Source of the DNA: Chara braunii
Taxonomy: Eukaryota > Streptophyta > Charophyceae > Charales > Characeae
DNA: 26,965 nucleotides
Assembly (NCBI GenBank): GCA_003427395.1
Contig: BFEA01000097.1
Coordinates: 1,754,352-1,781,316, forward strand
Direction: 5' to 3'
Position 1 is the stretch's first letter. The number at the start of each line of letters is the position of its first letter. The notes beneath the pieces are model-generated. The model was not told the origin of the DNA, did not search any database, and saw only the letters and a list, made by a program, of their open reading frames with translations. A program made the position numbers and the translations under genes. Shown piece after piece: positions 1-8,645 of the stretch.

Positions 1-1075
1 TGAAAACAGGTCAAAGGTCAAGTTCTCTATCAACAGGCACATCTAAATCTAAGGCAAAGGGCATTGTCAAAGGACTTACCTGTTCACCAGGAGATGTGTA
101 TGTCATGTCTGTTCGGGTAAGGGTGTGTCTGTACGTGCAGGCAGTGTACCTGTTCGTGCAATGGAAAGTGCCTGTTAAAGTAGTAAATGTGTCTGCTCGT
201 TTAGAGTTGTGCCTGTCCGAAAGTGAAGTCAGTAGGCACAGTCCCAGTTCTGGTCTAAGTCAAGGGGTCAGTCCAGATCCAGACTTTCAAGTCCAAATCC
301 AGGCCGAAGTGCCTCAGCAGCAGTTGAACCTCATTGGGACTGTACTGGGACACATGCAATGCAGGGTCTGGGACAAAGGGAGAGGCTGAATTGAGCCAAT
401 GCAGACCCAGCGAGGAGTGGCCAGCACTATAAAAAGAGCTGCCTGCCTCATTCCTCGCCAGATCTCCACTGGCTATCATTTCGTGGAAGTGCTAGTGCAC
501 TTGTGCGTTGAGTCAGGAGGAGCAGCGCTGGAGGTAGAAGCTGCGCTGAATGGAGGAAGAAGACTGTGCGCTGGAAGGGANGCAGCCATAGCTGCCCAGC
601 GAGTNAGCATTAGTAGTAGAGGGTTAGTAGNTAGCTANGAGTAGTATACAGAGTAGATCCTCATGAGTAGAGAATGTGTATGCATCGAAAGAGGAAGGGA
701 CTGAGATAGGGAGTGTTCATTCAAGGTTTGGCTATGGGAGATACTTACCTGAGTTGGTGGTGAACTGCAGAGGTGGCGCTGANGAGTTGTGACCATATTG
801 ATGACTGGGAGACAATCTGCAGGGGAAGCGCTGATGCTTTGGAAGGCATATTGATGAGTTGAGCAGAGATTGGTATTGCGCTGATGAGCGCTGGACTCAG
901 GGGAGCTTTGAAACACTTTGTAATCATATTTTTGATAATATAAGCTGTGAAACTCGGTCCTCTTCTTCTCTACCTTTGTCTATGGTTGAGACTATTGATC
1001 ACTGCGTGTGAAGATGATGCATGACATATACACATCTGCGTGAGATGGTCCCAGGACCCATGCAATTGCGCACTG
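1..1075 (+). mobile_element. Diverged LTR fragment (copy 1)
   Basis: This stretch has the same ordered landmarks as a second segment near 19280-20489. A 25-bp block at 483-507 is identical to 19698-19722. A 13-bp block at 582-594 matches 19809-19821, and another at 1030-1042 matches 20404-20416. Both copies also share a TAGTAGTAG-rich patch and a TACCTGA motif. A TATA-like box lies about 55 bp before the 25-bp block, as expected for U3/R of a long terminal repeat. No gag or pol frame is attached, so this is a solo or fragmentary LTR. Both ends are inferred and the left end may lie outside the window. Several N bases fall inside it. An ordinary dispersed promoter-bearing repeat is the alternative. 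Confidence 0.45.
427..436 (+). promoter_or_regulatory. TATA box of the putative LTR
   Basis: CTATAAAAAG is a close match to a plant TATA box and sits just upstream of the most conserved part of the LTR-like repeat. The second copy has a weakened version (CTACAAAAGG near 19642), suggesting that copy has lost a good core promoter. Confidence 0.45.
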
Positions 1076-1361
1076 TTGACCGGCGCACCGCACAATTGCG
1101 CCGCAGGTATGGTTTTATCTGTTTGCTTTCCTGGGCCTAGCGCCACCCCACGGCTTGGGGCAATTTCTTTTGCTACGGGCCCTTTGGGGGACGCCCTGTT
1201 CCGAGCCTCCAAAATTTTAGGAGAGTCTCAATTGGATTCTCGACTTGGCTGGGGCCATGATGTACTGGTGCTTCAAGGGTTCCTTTATACTTGCGTAAGT
1301 TGTAACAGTATGACGGCCAATCTAGGAGGCGTCTTTGCAAAAAGCCTTCAGGGCAATGGTT

Positions 1362-1479
1362 ATGCCGGACCCGGACACTGGACCAATGCCAACGTCCGGC
1401 CGGACCAGTGTCTGGACTGCTCCAGACCGTCGCGATTGAAGAAAAAAAAACTTATTTGATATTAAAAAAAAGAAAAAAA
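1362..1479 (+). repeat. CCGGAC-rich dispersed repeat, copy 1
   Basis: The segment is built from permutations of CCGGAC, GTCCGG, GGACACTGG and CCAGAC. It is followed by an A-rich tail (about 1437-1479). The same vocabulary recurs at 1645-1705, 6296-6473 and 7280-7345. The tail suggests a retroposed short element, but no Pol III promoter boxes are evident. The boundaries are approximate. Confidence 0.5.
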
Positions 1480-1614
1480 AAACGGTTTTATTTCCCCCCC
1501 CTTCGATTTGGCTACGAGTTTCGAGATGGTCCTCAGCCAAAATATTTTTGTATTGCAATGCTGCACAACATATCTTTTTTCCAGTTTTTTTTAATCTTTC
1601 TCAAAGTCCGATTT
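1480..1614 (+). repeat. Dispersed repeat shared with 7430-7560
   Basis: A block with the order GTCCTCAG-CCAAAA-TTTGTATTGCAAT is followed by T-rich sequence. The same order appears at about 7470-7560 (ACCCTCAGGCAAAAG, then TTGTATTGCAATACTG, then a long T tract). The two stretches therefore belong to one diverged family. In both places a CCGGAC-rich block lies within about 200 bp, so the two may be parts of one composite element. Confidence 0.4.
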
Positions 1615-1615
1615 C

Positions 1616-1644
1616 TTTTTTTTTTCGGGGGGGGGGGGGGGGGG
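1616..1644 (+). repeat. T10-C-G18 homopolymer junction
   Basis: Ten T residues, one C, then eighteen G residues (1627-1644) directly abut a CCGGAC-rich block. On the minus strand this reads C18 G A10 at the 3' side of that block, like an unusual tail. A similar junction with a longer G run occurs at 10729-10764. Confidence 0.8.
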
Positions 1645-1705
1645 ATCCAGAAACTCTGGACCGGACACCAGACCTGGACATCCAGACCCAGACCGTCTGC
1701 ACTGC
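1645..1705 (-). repeat. CCGGAC-rich dispersed repeat, copy 2
   Basis: It contains CTGGACCGGACACCAGAC, then GGACATCCAGACCCAGACC. Closely similar wording occurs at 7288-7318 (ACACCAGATCCGGACATCC and following). Relative to the adjacent homopolymers it reads as a minus-strand element with a C/A tail. Orientation is therefore inferred from the tail only. Confidence 0.45.
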
Positions 1706-1769
1706 GGTCTTTTTTTTTCCGTTTTTTCTTTCCTTTTCCCTCTTCGTTTTGTTTTTGGGAAATTTTTTG

Positions 1770-2505
1770 AAATGCCCCTCCGAGGACTTCCATTTCTTTG
1801 CGGTTGCAGTATATGGCCCTCTGACGGCCGACTTGCCTTGTCGCGCCCCTCTGACAACGACTGAAGTTTCCGAATGCCCCCCCCCCCCGGGTATCGTTTA
1901 GGCCTGAAATATGTTCAAAATGCCCCTACCGGTACCAGTTCCAAATTTCCAGTATGCCCCCGGTAGCTTCCCTCCGGGCCGGGGAACCGGCTGCGAGTGC
2001 CACGAACGGCCACAAGGGCGTGCAGGAAAGTTGCAACCCTCACTGACAGGGGCCTGCAGGAAACTTCCGAGGCGCCAGGGGCACGATAGGGTAAGTCGGC
2101 CGTCGGAGGGGCATAATACCGCAAATAAATGGTTGTCGGAGGACTTCCATTTCTTGTGCGGTGGCAGTATATGCCCCTCTGACGGCCGACTTGCCTTGTC
2201 GCGCCCCTCTGACAACGACTGAAGTTTCCGAAACGCCCCGCCGGGTGTCGTTTAGGCCTGAAATATGTTCAATATGCCCCTACCGGTACCAGTTCCAAAT
2301 TTCCAGTATGCCCCCGGTAGCTCCCCTCCCAGGCCCGGGGAAACGGCTGCGAGTGCCACCAACGGCCACAAGGGCGTGCAGGAAAGTTGCAACCCTCACT
2401 GACAGGGGCCTGCAGGAAACTTCAGAGGCGCCAGGGGCACAACAGGGTAAGTCGGCCGTCGGAGGGGCATAATACCGCAAATAAATGGTTGTCGGAGGGG
2501 CATTT
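1770..2505. mobile_element. Fold-back (MITE-like) element with internal duplication
   Basis: The ends are inverted: AAATGCCCCTCCGA at 1770-1783 against TCGGAGGGGCATTT at 2492-2505. Complementarity continues for roughly 100 bp inward. It includes GACGGCCGACTT on the left and AAGTCGGCCGTC on the right, and TGAAGTTTCC against GGAAACTTC. The interior holds two direct copies with a 357-bp period, starting near 1782 and 2139, and each copy contains its own inverted arms. Short frames run through both copies on each strand but mirror the duplication and look like no known protein. No transposase is present, so it is non-autonomous. A clear target-site duplication was not found. Confidence 0.65.
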
Positions 2506-2518
2506 AAAAAATCTCCCC

Positions 2519-2714
2519 TCCTTTTTTTAAAAAAAAGGCGACAGCCTTGAAATATCATCATCGAGTTGACCGCCCCTAGGAAACTCAGAATTGTACTATT
2601 TGTATTTCACTCATCCGCTTCCGGTGGAGTTTGAACTCAGCACCTGGTCTGTATTTCAACAGTTCGTTCAGGGGCGTACGGCCGAGTACCAACTGAGCTA
2701 GGCCAGTCGGTAGT
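2519..2714 (-). mobile_element. tRNA-derived SINE, minus strand
   Basis: On the minus strand a Pol III A box (TAGCTCAGTTGG, plus 2689-2700) is followed by a B-box-like GAGTTCAAACTCC (plus 2626-2638). Between them lies ACTGTTGAAATACAGACC, an anticodon-arm-like hairpin also present at 12280-12297. The interval between the boxes is longer than in a tRNA because of an insertion. The element runs on to an A/T-rich tail near 2519-2538. It is a degenerate tRNA-like retroposon, not a functional tRNA. Confidence 0.55.
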
Positions 2715-2800
2715 TCGCTCATCTCCTTCAAGCCTTTGTTACACACTTACTGGCTGAGTGTTTGTCCTCGGGATGAACCTTTTTCTCAATAATTTTATGC

Positions 2801-2856
2801 GCGCAAGGATCTTCATTCTGTGTGTCGTTCCAATTTTAACGGATATCTCGAAGGAC
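2801..2856 (-). pseudogene. U6 snRNA retrocopy, 3'-truncated
   Basis: On the minus strand this reads as the 5' part of U6: the GTCC end, the TTAAAATTGGAACGA stretch and a mutated ACAGAG box (ACACAG). The remainder is collapsed into ATCCTTGCGC. It carries the same 4-nt AATG insertion after the ACAGAG box as the copy at 25511-25579 (plus CATT at 2814-2817). It cannot be functional because the AGC triad and 3' domain are missing. Confidence 0.7.
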
Positions 2857-3085
2857 CTGCATAGACATTGGTCTATTGTACGTAGTGCGTGATGCGGCGG
2901 TTCTTTTCCTTTTTGTTTTGTTTGTTGAAGGGAGATCTCCTGAGATGTCCATCAGTCTTTAAACTCGTGATCTGTATAACAACAGTAGCATGTGTGCTCC
3001 ATTCAGCCACAAGGTAGGTTGATCGGACTCATTGAATTGTTCCCGATCGCTTTGTGTTTTTTTCTGTGAGTAATGTATGTGGCAA
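2857..3085. other. Unassigned spacer
   Basis: No credible gene, repeat unit or structure was recognised between the U6 fragment and the TTAA-ended element. Confidence 0.5.
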
Positions 3086-3251
3086 TTAAACCACCAGTAC
3101 TTCCTAAAGTCGTGCCCGTTAACAAGCCACAATTTTCGGAAATGTTCGGGCCACGACAGGAGTGCCGAAATTCAGCCGACTAGAAATGTTTCTACTCTTT
3201 TTTTTTTTTTTCCTCCACGGCCTATAGCTGGGCCAAGTACTGGTGGTTTAA
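3086..3251. mobile_element. TTAA-ended MITE, copy 1
   Basis: The left end TTAAACCACCAGTACTT is mirrored by AAGTACTGGTGGTTTAA at the right end. Both ends carry TTAA outermost. The element is 166 bp and contains a T-rich run and no coding capacity. The same inverted ends occur at 18893 and 19068. TTAA at both ends in both copies fits piggyBac-type target duplication, although TTAA could instead be part of the inverted repeat. Confidence 0.7.
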
Positions 3252-3378
3252 GCTGTGCAGCATCTTATTCTGCTGCCTACCTCTCATCAAGTCCTAATGT
3301 TGTTAGCTTTTTCCTGGAGGGAGTGTGTGGTTTTCGTGAGACAAACTTCTCCTCAGCATGAGCGTTCATTATTATTCA

Positions 3379-3494
3379 CATTAGAATTGGAAGGATACAG
3401 AGAAAGAAGATTAGCATGGCCCCTGCGCTAGGAGGATGACGCACATAAAATCATCGAGAAATGGTCCAATTATTATAATAATTATAAAAAAAAA
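3379..3494 (+). pseudogene. U6 snRNA retrocopy with A-rich tail
   Basis: It reads nearly through U6 from AATTGGAA..GATACAGAG through GATTAGCATGGCCCCTGCGC, GGATGACGCAC and TCGAGAAATGGTCC. An A/T-rich tail follows (about 3468-3494). The 5' stem-loop is missing. An extra AAAG (3403-3406) splits the ACAGAG box from the AAGATTAGC stretch, and there are further small indels. No plant USE/TATA snRNA promoter is visible upstream. A tailed, 5'-truncated U6 indicates LINE-mediated retrotransposition. Confidence 0.85.
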
Positions 3495-3589
3495 GGAACC
3501 TCACATTAGGGGACTTTCTCCGTTCGCAGATGCGCCTCACTGCAGCTATAGCCTCACCGCAAATATGTTTAAGCAAACTCACAATCCAC

Positions 3590-3805
3590 TTTTTTTCTCT
3601 GTGGTTTTCCGTACTTGCAACCGTCCTCAAGCATATTTTACAGTGATGGGTTCTGGTGCTGCCTCTCTCTAGCCTCAATAATGTGACTGCAGATGGCTGC
3701 CCTGCATGCATGTGGTCTAGCCCAAGATCTGTCGTCGTCCTCTTACATCAACAGACCTTGGGCTACATATCTGCAGTCGCATTACTCAATCAAAAGCTTT
3801 TTGAG
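3590..3805 (+). pseudogene. Decayed duplicate of the class-3 lipase exon
   Basis: This region aligns with 3889-4087. Shared features are CTCTGTGGTTT, the GCCTCTCTCTxGC stretch, a CAATAATG/CGATAATG core, GGCTGCCCTGC and a GTCGTCCTCT/CTCGTCCTCT end. Translated from 3637, residues SIFYSDGF..CLSLASIM track SIVYNDEF..RLSLASIM of the intact copy. The next codon is TGA where the intact copy has CGA. The following CGG, ACG and CGG codons read CAG, ATG and CAT. A ..TTTTACAG acceptor-like site (to 3643) and GAG|GTAAGT donor-like site (3806) bracket it. It is a tandem, non-functional exon copy. Confidence 0.65.
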
Positions 3806-3883
3806 GTAAGTGTGAAGGGTGGAACCAAAATGACAAGCATGTAAAGATGTCAAGTTGTGTAAATTGAGTTTAATAAACTTTAA

Positions 3884-6037
3884 TTGACAATGGACTTTTC
3901 TCTCTGTGGTTTCCTGTTTGGGCAACTATCTTCCAGCATAGTATACAACGACGAGTTCTCTTGCCGCCTCTCTCTTGCATCGATAATGCGACTGCGGACG
4001 GCTGCCCTGCGGGCGGTGGCCCCGGACCCATCCTCGTCCTCTGCCCTTGTCTCTATCCCTGCGTATTTGATGGGCGGTCCCGCCAAGGTGAGCAAAAAGA
4101 TAAAGCGCGTAGTTTACGAAGAAGGGGAATCAGTTGAGGTCCCCACTTCAGCGGCGGCGAACGCACTGAATCTGCATATGGCTGCGCATGGGGAGAGTGA
4201 GGCGTTGCCGATGGAGGTCAGCAGTTTCGTGGGAAGGCACCGACGTCGACGGCGCATATATCAAGTGAAAGGTGTGACTTTTCTTTTTGTTCAAATATGT
4301 CATTGTCTTTGCCGCATGTCTTTTCATGCTGGAACACGACCGTGTGTTAAGGTCCCAACAGAAGCAAGGGCGGCCTTACGCCACCAACAGGATGATAATT
4401 TGCCAGTTCGACAAACTGTCGAAACGGACTCTAATTATTATTATTATTATAATAATAACAAGAACAGTAATACTACTAATACTACTACTAATAATGATAA
4501 TGATGATAATAATAATGTGCCTAGGTCTCCAAATGTGAACTGTGGTGCTGATGACGATAATGATGATGATCATGATGATGAAAACAATAAACAGGGTAGT
4601 CGTCAGACCGTTACATCTGGCTCCTCTTCTACTCTCACTGGTGATTCTACCAACACTTGCCAGGTCTTCCTGCAGTTCAATGCCATTAGCTGCTGTGAGG
4701 AGCGTCTTGTTCCTGACTCAAATTTCCCACAGTCAGGGAGAGTGGTTACCAGTATGGTGCCCCCACTTCCCTCTCTGTGCCAACTAGGAGTCGAGTGCAC
4801 GAAGGTCGCTGCTCTTGGCGCACAGAAAGGGAGTGGGCAACCTGATGTCGAAGGCGACTCGGGTGACGTCGGCAGATGTTTGTCACTAAGTAGCTGCCAG
4901 GGTTGTGGTAGTGGTAGTGATGGCGATGACCAGATAAGAAGGAATCCACTTTTTGACGAGTGCAATTTTGACGAGGGTTGCATCGACGCCCTCACTGGTT
5001 GTGCTCGTTGTGTAGGTGATGCTAGTACTGGTCCTGCGCGTCGTGAAGGTTGTGTCGACAGTAGGCACGGCTCTCTTGATGATTGTTATTGTGATTCAGT
5101 ATGCTCGCTGATCATAGAGCGTCGAGTTGATGACGATGCAGGGGACACAGATTATTTCACTTGTGACGACACAGGTGTTGCGGACTTGCTTGCAGGGAAC
5201 AATATTTGGTCGATGGAGGACGCTCATAACACTCAGGAAATGGAAGGGCTCGTCAGAGAAGACGAAGACAGTGACGGAGATGGGACTACTACCTGTACAC
5301 CATCTGTCGGCGAGCCAGCAGCAGTCGTTGGACTCTCTTTCCAAGGGACATCATTGTCTACAGCCTCTAGGAAAACTTCGCTGAAGGAAGCAAGCAGCCA
5401 GTTGGTAACGGTTAGCGCACTGCCACATGCGCCTTTGCAGTTGACGGAGGATCTGTCTGCTCCTCCCTCGGATCGATCAGATTGGAACGAGTTGCGAAGT
5501 GGATACGACGCAGCACGGGCAGCGGACAATCCCCATGCAGATGCCGGGAATGGGGTCGGCAGTTGTCAAGAGTATTCAGAAGAAGAAGGGGAGGTTGGCG
5601 CAGATGCGATCAGGCCGTTTCCAGAAGGCTCAGCGTGGGGAGACAATAACAAAGAGGTTGCTGGAACTAGCGGCCAAGAATGCAGGGAGGACAACGACGG
5701 GAGACGGAGAGGAGGAGAAGCATGGAGCTACTGGAATGGGGTGGTAGTGACGGCCACGGCAAGTGCGCAAGGGTCGCAGGCCTGTGAGAACGTTGAGAGT
5801 GTGTGGCCAGTGGAGCTATTTCTTCCAGGGCAGGTCATCCACCTGATCAGAATACATGGTGGTGGGCAATGGCCACCGTCACGTCCAAAGCATAGGGCAG
5901 TTGTCGTCGACAGACGGAGATTGGCGGAAGTCCGTGTTTCGCCGTCCATGTTTCTAGATCATCTTCCCTGGAGGTATGAATGTCCATCGTTCCACGCTGC
6001 TTCCCTCCCCGGTCATCTACCCGTATCCCATCTTTGA
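3884..6037 (+). CDS. C-terminal part of a plant class-3 lipase-like protein, with large insert
   Basis: An open frame of 717 codons. Residues 18-68 (VYNDEFSCRLSLASI..RLR..) resemble the segment that follows the alpha/beta-hydrolase core in plant class-3 (sn1-specific diacylglycerol-type) lipases. Residues 641-695 (ELFLPGQVIHL, then VSPSMFLDHLPWR) resemble the C-terminal block of the same family. The family hydrolyses acylglycerols. The GxSxG serine region and catalytic core are not in this frame and were not found upstream in the window, so the gene is partial. Likely splice signals are an acceptor AG at 3935-3936, a donor AAG|GTGAGC at 4088 and a donor GAG|GTATGA at 5974. True exons may therefore be 3937-4087 and one ending at 5973, with the first Met and the stop artefactual. 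Between the blocks lie about 570 residues of low-complexity Asn/Asp/Ser/Gly-rich sequence, including Tyr5, Asn and Asp runs. The family call rests on recalled motifs. Confidence 0.55.
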   Translation: MTMDFSLCGFLFGQLSSSIVYNDEFSCRLSLASIMRLRTAALRAVAPDPSSSSALVSIPAYLMGGPAKVSKKIKRVVYEEGESVEVPTSAAANALNLHMAAHGESEALPMEVSSFVGRHRRRRRIYQVKGVTFLFVQICHCLCRMSFHAGTRPCVKVPTEARAALRHQQDDNLPVRQTVETDSNYYYYYNNNKNSNTTNTTTNNDNDDNNNVPRSPNVNCGADDDNDDDHDDENNKQGSRQTVTSGSSSTLTGDSTNTCQVFLQFNAISCCEERLVPDSNFPQSGRVVTSMVPPLPSLCQLGVECTKVAALGAQKGSGQPDVEGDSGDVGRCLSLSSCQGCGSGSDGDDQIRRNPLFDECNFDEGCIDALTGCARCVGDASTGPARREGCVDSRHGSLDDCYCDSVCSLIIERRVDDDAGDTDYFTCDDTGVADLLAGNNIWSMEDAHNTQEMEGLVREDEDSDGDGTTTCTPSVGEPAAVVGLSFQGTSLSTASRKTSLKEASSQLVTVSALPHAPLQLTEDLSAPPSDRSDWNELRSGYDAARAADNPHADAGNGVGSCQEYSEEEGEVGADAIRPFPEGSAWGDNNKEVAGTSGQECREDNDGRRRGGEAWSYWNGVVVTATASAQGSQACENVESVWPVELFLPGQVIHLIRIHGGGQWPPSRPKHRAVVVDRRRLAEVRVSPSMFLDHLPWRYECPSFHAASLPGHLPVSHL
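4432..4585 (+). repeat. ATT/AAT and GAT trinucleotide tract inside the lipase frame
   Basis: ATTATT, then AATAAT, ACTACT and GATGAT runs, read in frame, encode Tyr, Asn, Thr and Asp homopolymer stretches. The tract is trinucleotide-based and so preserves the frame. That explains how a long open frame could persist here even if the segment is intronic. Confidence 0.8.
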
Positions 6038-6295
6038 AATATGCTGTGATTTTGAGTTGTATGTTACGAGGATTCTCGTATATTCTGTCGTCAAGGACGG
6101 ACTCATTCTTGAACCTTTTCTTACTCTCTCTTCGTATATTCTGTCGTCTAGGACGGACTCATTCTTGAACCTTTTCTTATCCTCTCCTTTGCCTTCATTG
6201 TCATTCCACCGTCTGTACCTTTCCCTTACTTTCCCTTTGCCGTTCTTTGTCCCTAGTGTCTCCATCTGTCTTCCCTGTGTTTATCCCATGTTGCC

Positions 6296-6442
6296 CCGGA
6301 CCGGGACATCCAGACACCGGACACCGGGCCCGGACCCGTGTCTGGATTAATCCGGACGTCCGGTAATCCGGACACTGATCCGAACAACCGGACATACAGA
6401 CCTGAACGGTCCGGTTATGAATAAACAGGTCAGGATGTCCGG

Positions 6443-6473
<31 letters not shown>
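6296..6473 (+). repeat. CCGGAC-rich dispersed repeat, copy 3, with A28 tail
   Basis: This is the longest copy. It contains GACATCCAGACACCGGACAC, CCGGACGTCCGG (a perfect palindrome) and GATGTCCGGATT, and ends in 28 A residues (6446-6473). An AATAAA at 6420-6425 precedes the tail by about 20 bp. The tail and polarity make it look like a retroposed transcript. Confidence 0.6.
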
Positions 6474-6475
<2 letters not shown>

Positions 6476-7041
6476 AGGCACACGCTGCTGTAGTTGTACT
6501 ATTCGACTGATCTTGAACACACTCACATACACACACAGTGTCGCACACACACACAGTACTTGGCGCTGAACCACACAAACGTGGCCAACCTTGCATTTTC
6601 TATTATATTGCCTATCTAAACTTTTTTGTTATGGATGGCTTGTGATGATTTGTGAAGGGAATGAGAGCGAGAATCTGGGGTCTTTTAAAGCAACACACAC
6701 ACACACACATCATAATCAAGAAAACGATATAAGGAATTTATTGTGTGTGTCTCATATTGTTCTTACTGTTGGGTTGGTTCATCTCAAGTGTGTTGCATTG
6801 CTTGTGTAAAGGTGAGATTGCTTGCTTGTTTAAAGGTAAGGTTCTGAATAGATATTGACTTCACAAGCAAAACTGTTTCATTGGTCGATTGACTCATCTT
6901 GAGAATGCTTCATTGTCTGCAATACAGGAAAAGTTGGTATGACTTTGGATCTACTCATCTGGGTGGAATAGGTGAAGTTGTGGTGATATTTTATAACACA
7001 CCATCTGGGTGGATTTGCGGCTGTTGTGGGGAAAATCTAAA

Positions 7042-7046
<5 letters not shown>
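6474..7046. other. Non-coding spacer with short CA repeats
   Basis: The stretch holds short CA/CACACA runs (around 6520-6560 and 6694-6709) and otherwise unremarkable AT-rich sequence. No gene was recognised. Confidence 0.5.

Positions 7047-7083
<37 letters not shown>
7047..7083 (+). repeat. CA microsatellite
   Basis: Perfect CA dinucleotide run of about 17 units. Frames through it translate as THTHTH or CVCVCV and are not genes. Confidence 0.9.
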
Positions 7084-7279
7084 CCAGTTCTCCTTGGCCC
7101 GCTGAAGCTCACCCAGGATTGCAAGTACAGTGCCCTTCGGGGCTGGTCCGTTTGTCCTAATGGTCCACCAAAAACTGCGCCAACAATTTTCGGGGTCCTC
7201 CAGGCACTGGAAAATCGCCTGGGGACCCCAAGAAAAAAAATTGAACTTTCTAGAAATGGGGCCCAACCAGACCCCCCAA

Positions 7280-7345
7280 ACAAGACACCAGATCCGGACA
7301 TCCAGACCGGACTTTCTGGATCCCGATCCGGACGTCCGGTTAGCA
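7280..7345 (+). repeat. CCGGAC-rich dispersed repeat, copy 4
   Basis: It contains ACACCAGATCCGGACATCC, CCAGACCGGAC and GATCCGGACGTCCGG. The first part matches copy 2 and the last matches copy 3. No long homopolymer tail is attached, although an A8 run lies upstream at about 7234. Confidence 0.5.
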
Positions 7346-7437
7346 ACCATGCTTTATCTTGTCCCCATTTACTTTGCCTCCTCCTCACAGTGCACTACTG
7401 TCTTAACTCATAAAAAAATCAAAAAAATGTGCGTTCG

Positions 7438-7717
7438 TTGTATACGAATACAACATACGACGTTGTGAATTTGGACATGACCCTCAGGCAAAAGTTGTTT
7501 GTATTGCAATACTGTAGATTGTGTACAGCACTTGTTTTTTTCGTTTTTTTTTTTTTTTTGAATTTTCCAAAATTTTGAATACGATATATGTACGTCGTAT
7601 TCGAATACAATACGTCGTATTCGAATACAATGTACGTACGTACGTTCTATTCGGCAAAAAAATCAGCGATTTCTGGGGACCCGTTTTTCAGAGGCAAGTT
7701 GAATAGAACGTACGTAC
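7438..7717. repeat. Palindrome-rich cluster (TATTCGAATA units, ACGTACGT arms)
   Basis: Two exact head-to-tail copies of a 20-bp unit, TACGTCGTATTCGAATACAA, occupy 7591-7630. Each contains the perfect palindrome TATTCGAATA. A mirror-image relative lies at 7438-7465. Next to it, the 17-bp arm GTACGTACGTTCTATTC (7636-7652) is perfectly inverted at 7701-7717, with a 48-bp spacer. The block could extrude a hairpin. GAATAGAACG in these arms also forms the core of the arms at 12022-12258. Confidence 0.75.
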
Positions 7718-7720
7718 CAC

Positions 7721-8645
7721 CAGTGTTGGGAAGAATGGGAAAAGTGGGTGTTTTCCCTCTTTTTCCGAACTTTTTGGGGGTAGGCGGAGGCTCGGCAGTT
7801 GGGCCTTGTGGGCCCCTTCGAAAAACAAAAAGAAAAACAAAAGACTAAGTCCAGGAAGGCCGTGCACGAAGTTGTGCTCACACCAATACTCACGAGAAAG
7901 TATCTAACTACAATTGTAGCCAGTTTCAGGTTGTTGTTGCTGCTGGTGTTGTTTTGTTTCTTTTTTTTTGTTGTTTCCATGCCCTGCCAGGGAGGCACGG
8001 GGCAGTCCACGACTCCACGGCCTGCTGACACATTGTGAAGGAGGGCATGCCCACACTGCAACTTTGCAGAATGTATGAACCCGCTTTCCTGCCCCAAGTT
8101 CAGTTTCAAAATATTTTTTCCTTCTCTGTTTTCGTGGACCTGGCACCCCTGCCGTAAAGCCCTCACTGAGGGCATACTGGCAATTGGAAGCACATTTTTC
8201 ATGTACAAGCGCTTTGGGGCAGATATCTACCTTGTATCACGTGCAGACGGGTGTTCTTTTTTTTTCTTTTTATTTTTTGTGGTTGCCAGTACGTCGTTTT
8301 TTGAAAGTCTGGCCGTGCTCTTTTCTTTTCTTTTTCTTTTTCAGAAAAGTACCAGAAAAGAAACACATGGACCCCAGGGTCGGCAAAAACAGGCGCGGAG
8401 GTACTGTGGTTTAAGACAGTAGTGGCTGGTTATGGCACACGGGGATGATGCGGAGAGCATTGTACGTGAGAGGCACGGTGAAAGGGGAGTTAAAAGAAGA
8501 AATACAAAAATGAATGGTTTCATTGTAAACTTGAAGATCCCAGTTACATAGTGCAAAAAAAAAAAAAAATTGTGCAAAAAAAAAAAAAAAAAGTACACGA
8601 CCTGAAATAATGAAATTCGGCAGGAAATGAGTGACTAAGGCCAAA
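7721..8645. other. Unassigned region with T-rich tracts and one coding-like scrap
   Basis: The plus frame at about 7853-7890 reads KAVHEVVLTP and resembles DSVHEVMVTP at 8887-8916. Otherwise the region holds T-rich runs (7961-7975, 8256-8280, 8320-8341) and A-tracts (8555-8590). No gene can be supported. Confidence 0.35.

Noticed and set aside
1533-2561. Overlapping frames on both strands in the fold-back element
   Set aside because: The same short peptides recur in both orientations because of inverted and direct duplication; no codon-like constraint is seen.
3379-3494. Functional U6 snRNA gene
   Set aside because: It lacks the 5' stem-loop, has an insertion beside the ACAGAG box, no upstream snRNA promoter, and an A-rich tail.
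6951-7413. Frames across 6951-7413 on both strands
   Set aside because: They depend on the CA microsatellite and the CCGGAC repeat and resemble no protein.
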